From Williamsia sp. 1138 (GTDB taxonomy: Bacteria; Actinomycetota; Actinomycetes; Mycobacteriales; Mycobacteriaceae): DNA of 38,491 nt. A program made the position numbers and the translations under genes. Below are positions 32,209 to 38,491 of this stretch, piece by piece. The first letter of the stretch is position 1; each line of letters begins with the position of its first letter. Under the pieces are notes generated by a model that was not told the origin of the DNA, made no database searches, and saw nothing but the letters and a program-made list of their open reading frames with translations. The stretch lies in the NCBI RefSeq assembly GCF_002095435.2, contig NZ_MJEJ02000028.1:34522-73012 (forward strand). Reading direction: 5' to 3'.

Positions 32209-33803
32209 CAGCAACGGTAAATCAGACCGACGCCCTCACCGGGCAGATGATCATCGCGGGCACCTACGTGACCGGTAGCGGCGACACGATCCGTGGACTC
32301 GACCCGTCGACCAATCGCGTTCTCGAGCCCGGCTACGCCTACGGCAGTGATTCGGACGTCGACACTGCCTGCTCGGCCGCCGCATCGGCCTTCGACCAGT
32401 ACCGCGCGACGACGTCCGAGACCCGCGCAGGCTTTCTCGAAGCGATCGCGGAGAACCTGGAAGCCCTCGGGGACACCCTGATCAACCGGGCGGCCGCAGA
32501 GTCCGGTCTACCGGTCGGACGCATCACCGGCGAAGTCGGCCGTACGTCCGGCCAGTTGCGATTGTTCGCGGGCGTCCTGCGCGACGGCGGCTGGAACGGA
32601 GCACGCATCGACCCGGCGCAACCCGATCGTTCTCCCCTGCCACGCTCCGACATCCGCCAGCGGAAGATCCCCCTCGGGCCCGTCGCCGTCTTCGGCGCCA
32701 GCAACTTTCCACTCGCCTTCTCGGTCGCCGGCGGCGATACCGCGTCGGCGCTCGCCGCGGGATGCCCCGTGGTGGCCAAGGCCCATGACGCCCATCCCGG
32801 CACCTCTGAATTGGTGGGCCGCGCCATCACCGACGCCATCGCCCGCACCGGAATGCCTGCAGGCACCTTCTCCCTCCTGTACGGGTTCGGCCCGACCCTG
32901 GGCGCACGGCTCGTCACCGACCCCCGGATCAAGGCCGTTGGATTCACCGGATCCCGTTCCGGTGGAACAACTCTGGTGGCCGCAGCAGCTGCCCGGCGGG
33001 AGCCGATCCCCGTCTACGCCGAGATGAGTTCCATCAACCCGGTGTTCGTCCTCGACAAGGCACTGCAGACTCGTGGAGCAGAGCTCGGCAAGGCCTTCAT
33101 CGGGTCGTTGACGCTGGGCTCAGGGCAGTTCTGCACCAACCCCGGACTGGTCATCGCCGTGGACAGCCCCGGGTTGACCACCTTCATCGACGCTGCCGGG
33201 GCCGCGATCGCCGACACCGTTCCCACCCCGATGCTCACCCCGACCATCGCGAGCTCGTATTCAGCCGGCGTCGAGGCTCTCGCGGCCGCGTCGACGGTCG
33301 AAGCCCAGGCCCCCGGCTCCGGCGCGCCGAACAGTTGTGGCGCAGCTGTCTTCAGCACCGACGCCGACACTTTTCTGTCCTCGGACGTGCTGCAGCAAGA
33401 GGTGTTCGGCTCGGCGAGTGTGGTGGTCAAGTGCACCGATGCAGCGCAGGTCCGCGCCGTTGCCGCAGCACTCGAAGGACAACTCACCGCGACCGTGCAC
33501 GCCGACGACGCGGACATGGGCGACGCCGCGGCCCTGCTCAACGTCCTCGAACTCAAGGCCGGGCGAATCCTGTTCGACGGGTGGCCCACCGGGGTCGAGG
33601 TCGGGCACGCGATGGTTCACGGCGGCCCGTATCCGTCGACCTCGGATTCGCGCAGTACGTCGGTCGGATCACTGGCCATCGAACGCTTCTTGCGCCCGGT
33701 CGCCTATCAGGACGTCCCACCCGCTCTGCTGCCCTCCGCGGTGGCCGACGGCAACCCCGATCACCTGTGGCGCCGCATCGACGGCCGCCTCGTCCAAGAC
33801 TGA
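32205..33803 (+). CDS. 2,5-dioxovalerate (2-oxoglutarate semialdehyde) dehydrogenase
   Basis: This 532-aa NAD(P)-dependent aldehyde dehydrogenase oxidises 2-oxoglutarate semialdehyde to 2-oxoglutarate, the last step of D-glucarate catabolism. Seen are PVAVFGASNFPLAFSVAGGD (N167), cofactor Lys192 in VVAKAH, GFTGSRSGG (246-253), general-base E273 in YAEMSSINPVF, and nucleophile C310 in GSGQFCTNPG. The SNFPLAFSVAGGDTASALAAGCPV segment is characteristic of the KGSADH/PcaK-like subgroup. AAGGA lies ahead of the ATG. kdgD follows after 48 bases with its own ribosome site. Confidence 0.92.
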   Translation: MTATVNQTDALTGQMIIAGTYVTGSGDTIRGLDPSTNRVLEPGYAYGSDSDVDTACSAAASAFDQYRATTSETRAGFLEAIAENLEALGDTLINRAAAESGLPVGRITGEVGRTSGQLRLFAGVLRDGGWNGARIDPAQPDRSPLPRSDIRQRKIPLGPVAVFGASNFPLAFSVAGGDTASALAAGCPVVAKAHDAHPGTSELVGRAITDAIARTGMPAGTFSLLYGFGPTLGARLVTDPRIKAVGFTGSRSGGTTLVAAAAARREPIPVYAEMSSINPVFVLDKALQTRGAELGKAFIGSLTLGSGQFCTNPGLVIAVDSPGLTTFIDAAGAAIADTVPTPMLTPTIASSYSAGVEALAAASTVEAQAPGSGAPNSCGAAVFSTDADTFLSSDVLQQEVFGSASVVVKCTDAAQVRAVAAALEGQLTATVHADDADMGDAAALLNVLELKAGRILFDGWPTGVEVGHAMVHGGPYPSTSDSRSTSVGSLAIERFLRPVAYQDVPPALLPSAVADGNPDHLWRRIDGRLVQD

Positions 33804-33851
33804 CCTCCCTCCACCCGCTTGATCAGCCCCGACACATCAAGGAGATACACC

Positions 33852-34787
33852 ATGCTCGACGGAGTCCTGTTCTTCCCCGTCACCCCGTTCACGCCGGCCG
33901 GCGAGGTCGACTATTCGCTGCTCGCGCAGCACCTCGAGAAGGGTGTCGCGGCCGGTCCCGGCGGAGTCTTCATCGCTTGCGGGACCGGGGAATTCCATGC
34001 CCTCGGACTCGAGGAGTTCGGCCGGATCGTCGCCACCGCCGTCGATGTCGTCGCCGGTCGGGTGCCGGTGTTCGCCGGCGCAGGCGGCTCCCTGGTGCAG
34101 GCGAAGGAATTCGCGGTGAGCGCCAAGGACGCAGGCGCGGACGGCATCCTGCTGTTACCCCCGTACCTCGTCACGATGCCGCCTGCCGGCCTGGTCGCAT
34201 ACACGCGCGAGATCGCCGCAGCCACCGACCTGCCGCTCATCGTCTACAACCGCGGGACTGCGGTGTACAACGAGGCGGCCGCGGTGGAGGTCGCGCAGCT
34301 GCCGACGGTCATCGGATTCAAGGACGGCACCGGCGATCTCGACAACGTCGCCCGCATCGTCATCGCGGTGAAGGATGCGCTGGCGCCGTCCGGCAAGGAC
34401 TTCCTCTTCTTCAACGGACTGCCGACCGCCGAGATCACCCAGCAGGCCTACCGCGCCATCGGGGTGACCCTGTACTCGTCGGCGACGTTCGCCTTCGCAC
34501 CCGAGATCGCGCTGGCGTTCTACAACGCACTCGAGGCCGGGAACGACGAGCTCGCGGAAGGGCTGCTGCGCAGCTTCTTCCATCCGCTGGTCCGCCTGCG
34601 CAATCTCGTTCCGGGATATGCGGTCTCGCTGGTGAAGTTCGGTGTCACGATGGAAGGCATCGACGCCGGGCCCGTTCGCGCACCCCTCGTGTCGTTGTAT
34701 CCCGAACACCAGCAGGAGTTGATCGAGATCACTGCGGCGGGACGTGCAGTCCTCGACCGCGCTCTGGCGTCGGCAGTCGCGGTCTGA
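33852..34787 (+). CDS. kdgD: 5-dehydro-4-deoxyglucarate dehydratase
   Basis: KdgD dehydrates and decarboxylates 5-dehydro-4-deoxy-D-glucarate to 2-oxoglutarate semialdehyde. The 311-aa protein is a DapA-fold class I aldolase: it starts FFPVTPFTPAGEVDY, has the carboxylate-binding GTGE at 44-47, Tyr132 in VYNRGT, and the Schiff-base Lys157 in IGFKDGTGD. The C-terminal helix has VKFGVTMEGIDAGPVRAPL, a signature of KdgD. The ATG follows AAGGAGATACACC. Its stop overlaps the gudD start (TGATG). Its product feeds the dehydrogenase encoded just upstream. Confidence 0.94.
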   Translation: MLDGVLFFPVTPFTPAGEVDYSLLAQHLEKGVAAGPGGVFIACGTGEFHALGLEEFGRIVATAVDVVAGRVPVFAGAGGSLVQAKEFAVSAKDAGADGILLLPPYLVTMPPAGLVAYTREIAAATDLPLIVYNRGTAVYNEAAAVEVAQLPTVIGFKDGTGDLDNVARIVIAVKDALAPSGKDFLFFNGLPTAEITQQAYRAIGVTLYSSATFAFAPEIALAFYNALEAGNDELAEGLLRSFFHPLVRLRNLVPGYAVSLVKFGVTMEGIDAGPVRAPLVSLYPEHQQELIEITAAGRAVLDRALASAVAV

Positions 34788-36058
34788 TGGACTCCGCACC
34801 GGTCCGGATCACCGGGGCCCGTATCACCCCGGTCGCCTTCGTCGACCCCCCGCTGCTGAACACGGTCGGCGTCCACCAGCCCTACGCGCTGCGGGCGATC
34901 ATCCAACTCGACACCGATGCCGGACTGGTCGGGCTCGGTGAAACCTACGCCGATACCGCCCATCTGGCGCGGCTCGAAGCGGCAGCAGCAGCCATCGTCG
35001 GTCAGGATGTGTTCGCGCTGGGCGCCATCCGGCAGGCCATCGACGCCGAGCTCGACACCCTCTCGATCACCGGCGGCGATGGCGTCGCGGGGATGATCAC
35101 CACCGCGAGTACCACCGACAGGGTCCTCTCCCCGTTCGAGGTCGCGTGTCTCGACCTGCAGGGCAAGGTGTTGGGGCGGCCGGTCTCCGATCTGCTCGGC
35201 GGCGCCGTGCGCACCGAGGTGCCGTTCAGCGCGTATCTCTTCTACAAGTGGGCCGCCCATCCCGGTGCCGAGCCCGACGAGTGGGGCAGCGCACTCGATC
35301 CCGAAGGTCTGGTCCGCCAGGCGCACCGGATGATCGGCGAGTACGGCTTCAAGGCGATCAAACTCAAAGGCGGGGTCTTCCCGCCCGACCAGGAGATCGC
35401 GGCGATCAAGGCGCTGCGCGCGGCCTTTCCCGACCTGCCCCTGCGGCTCGACCCCAACGCCGCCTGGACGGTCGACACCTCGGTGCAGGTGGCGTCCGAA
35501 CTCGCGGGAATCCTGGAATACCTCGAAGACCCGACACCCGGCCTCGAAGGCATGGCCGAGGTCGCCGCCGAGGCCAAGATGCCCTTGGCCACCAACATGT
35601 GCGTCGTCGCCTTCGATCAACTCGAACCGTCGGTACGGCAGAACTCGGTGTCGGTGGTGCTCTCCGACCACCACTATTGGGGTGGCCTGCAGCGATCACG
35701 GCTGCTCGCCGGCATCTGCGACACCTTCGGTCTCGGACTGTCGATGCACTCCAATTCGCATCTCGGGATCAGCCTGGCAGCCATGGTCCATCTGGCGGCC
35801 GCAACCCCGAACCTCTCCTACGCATGCGACACGCACTGGCCGTGGAAGTCCGAGGATGTGGTCAAACCCGGTGCGTTGTCCTTCATCGACGGCGCCGTGC
35901 CGGTTCCGACCGCCCCGGGACTCGGAGTCGAGATCGACGAGGACGCACTTTCTGTCCTTCACCAGCAGTATCTCGACTGCGGCCTCCGCGACCGTGATGA
36001 CACCGGGTACATGAAGTCGATCGACCCGACGTTCGAGAACACCTGCCCGCGCTGGTAG
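34787..36058 (+). CDS. gudD: Glucarate dehydratase
   Basis: GudD converts D-glucarate (or L-idarate) to 5-dehydro-4-deoxy-D-glucarate, the first step of this pathway. The 423-aa enolase-superfamily protein has the catalytic Lys pair K192-x-K194 in AIKLKGG, metal ligand D222 in RLDPNAAW, E247-D248 in EYLEDPT, N270 in ATNMCV, D294 in LSDHHYWGG, and the His base at 321 within MHSNSHLG. This matches the mandelate-racemase-type glucarate dehydratase set. The start ATG overlaps the kdgD stop as TGATG. A 12-bp perfect inverted repeat follows 20 bases after the stop. Confidence 0.94.
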   Translation: MDSAPVRITGARITPVAFVDPPLLNTVGVHQPYALRAIIQLDTDAGLVGLGETYADTAHLARLEAAAAAIVGQDVFALGAIRQAIDAELDTLSITGGDGVAGMITTASTTDRVLSPFEVACLDLQGKVLGRPVSDLLGGAVRTEVPFSAYLFYKWAAHPGAEPDEWGSALDPEGLVRQAHRMIGEYGFKAIKLKGGVFPPDQEIAAIKALRAAFPDLPLRLDPNAAWTVDTSVQVASELAGILEYLEDPTPGLEGMAEVAAEAKMPLATNMCVVAFDQLEPSVRQNSVSVVLSDHHYWGGLQRSRLLAGICDTFGLGLSMHSNSHLGISLAAMVHLAAATPNLSYACDTHWPWKSEDVVKPGALSFIDGAVPVPTAPGLGVEIDEDALSVLHQQYLDCGLRDRDDTGYMKSIDPTFENTCPRW

Positions 36059-36078
36059 ATCCGCCTCTGACCGTCGCG

Positions 36079-36120
36079 GAAGGCGCGTACATTGATCCAT
36101 TGGGTCGCGTACGCGCCTTC
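36079..36120. terminator. Perfect 12-bp inverted repeat between gudD and lysR
   Basis: GAAGGCGCGTAC (36079-36090) and GTACGCGCCTTC (36109-36120) form a perfect inverted repeat with an 18-base spacer. The spacer holds TTGATCCA, which itself recurs inverted as TGGATCAA at the lysR start (36136-36143). It could be a gudD terminator or the regulator's own operator. There is no T-tract. Confidence 0.5.
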
Positions 36121-36142
36121 TCTCGATACCAGGAGTGGATCA

Positions 36143-37036
36143 ATGTTCTCGCTGGCCCGCCTCACGTGCTTCATCGCCGTCGCCGAAGAGCTGCATTTCG
36201 GCCGGGCCGCCGAACGTCTGCACATGACGCAACCGCCTCTGAGCAGACAGATCCAGCAGCTCGAGAACGAACTCGGCGTCCAGCTCGTCGACCGGACGAG
36301 CCGTTCGGTCACGCTGACGGCTGCAGGTACCGCATTCCTTCCTGATGCCCGTCGCATCGTCCGCCTGTCCGAGAGCGCGGTGCTCACCGTCAGACGAGTG
36401 CCCGCCGGCGACCTCGGCACCGTGATCATCGGATTCACCGGAGCGTCGGCGCACGCTGTGCTGCCCAGGCTGCTGTCGACTGCGCGCGAAAAACTCCCTG
36501 ACGTCAAACTGGTTCTTCGCGAGATGGTTTCGTCTGCCCAGATCGAATCGCTGTCCGGAGGCGAACTCGATCTGGGGCTCGTCCGGCCCATCATGACCCG
36601 CCCTGGGATCAGTAGCAGGCCCATCCATCACGAGCGGTTGATCGCGGCGCTGCCCACCGACCACGAACTGGTCGACGCGGAGCACCTGACGATCGAGGAT
36701 TTCGACAATCGTCCGGTGGTGATGTACTCCCCCGTCGACGCCAGGTACTTCCACGAACTGCTGATCAGCACCTTCACGATCGTCGGCGCGACACCGAAGT
36801 ACGTCCAGTACGTGACGCAGGTGCACACGATGCTGGTCCTGGTCCGGTCCGGGCTGGGGATGGCACTGGTCCCCGAATCAGCGGCCACCATGCATCCTGA
36901 GGGCGTGGTCTTCAAAGAGGTGACGTCGGTGCGGGACCGACCGGTCCAGATGAATGCCGCCTGGCGTCCGGACAACCAGAATCCGGCCCTGACCAGACTC
37001 ATGGAAGACGTGCTGCCGCAACGCGAGTGGATCTGA
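36143..37036 (+). CDS. LysR-family transcriptional regulator
   Basis: This 297-aa regulator has the LysR winged helix-turn-helix at residues 18-37: HFGRAAERLHMTQPPLSRQI, then QLENELGVQLVDRTSRSVTLT. The C-terminal effector domain has the periplasmic-binding-protein pattern (VIIGFTGASAHAVLPRLL, ELDLGLVRPIM, VRSGLGMALVP). AGGAGTGG precedes the ATG. It lies 84 bases downstream of gudD on the same strand, so it is a candidate regulator of glucarate use, although LysR genes are more often divergent from their targets. The IS element begins 47 bases after its stop. Confidence 0.9.
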   Translation: MFSLARLTCFIAVAEELHFGRAAERLHMTQPPLSRQIQQLENELGVQLVDRTSRSVTLTAAGTAFLPDARRIVRLSESAVLTVRRVPAGDLGTVIIGFTGASAHAVLPRLLSTAREKLPDVKLVLREMVSSAQIESLSGGELDLGLVRPIMTRPGISSRPIHHERLIAALPTDHELVDAEHLTIEDFDNRPVVMYSPVDARYFHELLISTFTIVGATPKYVQYVTQVHTMLVLVRSGLGMALVPESAATMHPEGVVFKEVTSVRDRPVQMNAAWRPDNQNPALTRLMEDVLPQREWI

Positions 37037-37082
37037 CCCCCCGGCTCCCCGGAGTTGGTGGGTTGTGATGAGGCCGACCTGG

Positions 37083-37107
37083 GGCAAAGTCAAGTGGTCA
37101 ACGCAAC
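37083..37107 (+). repeat. Left terminal inverted repeat of the IS30-family element
   Basis: This 25-base repeat starts GGCAAAGTCA and ends GGTCAACGCAAC. It matches the reverse complement of the other end except at four positions. Confidence 0.88.
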
Positions 37108-37251
37108 GAGCTGGTCTTAGCGGTGACTTCTTGATGGGCTTGGAAGACTCCGGGCTGGCGGCGTGGGTGATCGACCCGCGTCGCCTGTGGAGTGGCTTGG
37201 GGTAGTTGTTCTTGCTTCCGGTTCGAGGGCAGGGACGGGGTATGGATGTAC

Positions 37252-38445
37252 TTAGGCGGCGGCGTGTACGGCAAGTAGTTCCGTCAAGGCTTGGGCCGGA
37301 GTTTTCCACTCCAGGGTTTCCCTCGGCCGTCTGTTGAGGGTCGCAGCGACGCGGGCGACGTCGGCTGCGGTGTGCACGCTCAGGTCGCTGCCTTTGGCGA
37401 ACCAGTGGCGCAGAAGCCGGTTGGTGTTCTCGTTGCTACCGCGCTGCCACGGTGAGTGTGGATCGCAAAAGTACACAGGCGCTTGGAGTTCGAGCTGAAT
37501 CCGGTCGTAGGCGGCGAGCTCGGTGCCGCGATCCCAGGTAATGGATCGCCGTATGTGGGCGGGCAAGTCTCCCATCGCTGTGATCATCGCGCCAGCAACG
37601 GTATCGGCTTGGTGATTGCCCGGCAGGTGCAGCAAGATCACGAACCGGGAGGTTCGTTCGACCAACGTCCCGATCGCTGTGCCACCGGACCCCATGATCA
37701 GGTCACCTTCCCAATGCCCCGGAACCTTGCGATCTTTCACGTCAGGGCGGTCAACGATCTTGAGGGCTTTGTCGTAGATTTTGCCCTGTCGACTCGCGCT
37801 GATTCGCGACTTGCGCGCCGGCCTACTGGTGGACAGAGTCTTGTACAGGTCCGCCCGCAACGACCCACGCGACTGGACGTACAACGTGTTGTACAGCGTC
37901 TCGTAACTAATTTGATGCGCCTTGTCGTTGGGGAACTGAATCTTGAGCGAATGCGACACAAGCTTGGGACTCCACCCGTCGTCAAATGAGTCTTCTATCA
38001 TCTGCTGTTCGGGGTGGCCATCGAGCTTGAATGCTTTAGGCCGCAACGCATTGACCTTGGATCGCTGGTGCGCCATCAGCGCGTGATACGTGCCGTCGGC
38101 GTTCGAGTTGCGGCCGATCTCACGCCACACCGTCGTCCGCGGCCGACCTATGAGTATCGCGATCTCAGTGACGCCCAGATCGCGTTGCAGCGCCGACTGG
38201 ATCTCGATCCGCTCGCCCAACCCCAGTCGATGCCCACGCGTCTCAGTGCCATCGTCGTCGACCACAACCGCCAGGCCGCCTACTCCGCCCTTCATCAGTG
38301 TCATGCCGCCAGCATTCGCCCACCAGCGGTCGGCAGTGCTGTTCGACACGCCCATTACCCGAGCCGCAAAATCCTTCGTCGACCCCGTACAAAGCAGATC
38401 GAAGAACCCAAACCGAATAGCAATATCAAACGGACGTCTACCCAT
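37252..38445 (-). CDS. IS30-family transposase
   Basis: This 397-aa DDE transposase has the IS30 features: an N-terminal helix-turn-helix segment, a second DNA-binding segment RLGLGERIEIQSALQ followed by LGVTEIAILIGRPRTTVWREI, and catalytic D248 (GHWEGDLIMG), D305 (TWDRGTE) and E339 (RGSNENTN). Asp305 and Glu339 are separated by 33 residues, the IS30 spacing. The ATG at 38443-38445 has GGAGG five bases upstream; a TTG further out would overlap that ribosome site. Length is normal for an intact member, and I see no frameshift, so it may be active. Confidence 0.95.
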   Translation of the reverse strand: MGRRPFDIAIRFGFFDLLCTGSTKDFAARVMGVSNSTADRWWANAGGMTLMKGGVGGLAVVVDDDGTETRGHRLGLGERIEIQSALQRDLGVTEIAILIGRPRTTVWREIGRNSNADGTYHALMAHQRSKVNALRPKAFKLDGHPEQQMIEDSFDDGWSPKLVSHSLKIQFPNDKAHQISYETLYNTLYVQSRGSLRADLYKTLSTSRPARKSRISASRQGKIYDKALKIVDRPDVKDRKVPGHWEGDLIMGSGGTAIGTLVERTSRFVILLHLPGNHQADTVAGAMITAMGDLPAHIRRSITWDRGTELAAYDRIQLELQAPVYFCDPHSPWQRGSNENTNRLLRHWFAKGSDLSVHTAADVARVAATLNRRPRETLEWKTPAQALTELLAVHAAA

Positions 38446-38466
38446 CGCAACCTCCAAGCAGTCAGT

Positions 38467-38491
38467 GTTGCGTTGACCGTATGAATTTGCC
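38467..38491 (-). repeat. Right terminal inverted repeat of the IS30-family element
   Basis: On the plus strand it starts GTTGCGTTGACC and ends AATTTGCC at the last base of the window. It is the inverted partner of 37083-37107. Confidence 0.88.

Larger units (their letters stand above)
37083..38491 (-). mobile_element. IS30-family insertion sequence, complete, about 1.41 kb
   Basis: Terminal inverted repeats at 37083-37107 and 38467-38491 match at 21 of 25 positions. Both begin GGCAAA, and both contain GGTCAACGCAAC. They enclose one transposase gene transcribed leftward and about 145 bases of non-coding sequence at the left end. The right repeat ends exactly on the last base of the window, so the right flank and the target-site duplication cannot be checked. 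It lies just after the LysR gene and disrupts no recognisable gene on the left. Confidence 0.9.

Noticed and set aside
33335-34786. Long plus-strand frame running into gudD from inside the dehydrogenase and kdgD genes
   Set aside because: The part ahead of 34787 is Arg-rich out-of-frame sequence over two solid genes. The GudD motifs begin only after the TGATG junction.

Overview
The window looks like chromosomal DNA from a high-GC, mycolic-acid actinomycete (Corynebacteriales). Gordonia or a close relative is the best guess. Reasons: mycothiol synthesis (mshB) and a mycothiol-dependent-type enzyme, the F420 gene cofG/fbiC, an LpqW-type lipoprotein, a WS/DGAT acyltransferase, an EchA12-like crotonase, an IdeR/DtxR-type iron box, and gene order like mycobacterial typA-lpqW-mshB-fbiC-fdxC-dapC and dapD/dapE/LOG. 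I identified these from remembered family motifs and ran no search.

Layout. 1-4.7 kb: a truncated LOG-family gene, dapE, a DinB-like gene, a VOC gene, an AraC-type regulator and dapD. 4.77-6.66 kb: a tight four-gene minus-strand operon of a DUF692 multinuclear-iron oxygenase, an SCO6045-like partner and two tiny one-TM proteins with Cys/Gly/Ser-rich tails. This is a candidate RiPP system and the most interesting locus here. 6.8-8.3 kb: dapC and ferredoxin fdxC. 8.6-9.65 kb: cysteine dioxygenase plus rhodanese. 9.7-17.05 kb: an EcsC-like gene, a CofG-only fbiC, a small membrane protein, mshB, lpqW and typA, all minus strand. 17.2-17.45 kb: a 60-aa Cys/Lys-rich protein downstream of an iron box. 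17.46-21.56 kb: a thiamine-type ABC transporter (substrate-binding protein, fused permease, ATPase) with a Nudix gene overlapping its end. 21.8-25.0 kb: three secreted proteins, namely two paralogues and a degenerate LIP-family hydrolase. 25.0-29.8 kb: YhhN, PspC, EchA12, a sugar porter, a secreted protein and an HhH-GPD protein. 29.8-30.6 kb: a protein built of ten-residue repeats. 30.6-32.0 kb: WS/DGAT. 32.2-37.0 kb: a D-glucarate pathway (2-oxoglutarate semialdehyde dehydrogenase, KdgD, GudD) followed by a LysR regulator. 37.08-38.49 kb: a complete IS30-family element whose right inverted repeat ends at the last base of the window.

How the genes work together. dapD, dapC and dapE are three consecutive steps of the succinylase route to diaminopimelate and lysine. 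Cysteine dioxygenase and rhodanese form a small sulfur-oxidation unit. The glucarate genes convert D-glucarate to 2-oxoglutarate in three steps, but no dedicated transporter lies beside them. Many neighbouring genes overlap by 1-4 bases (TGATG or ATGA junctions), which implies translational coupling. I saw no tRNA, rRNA, CRISPR array or phage.
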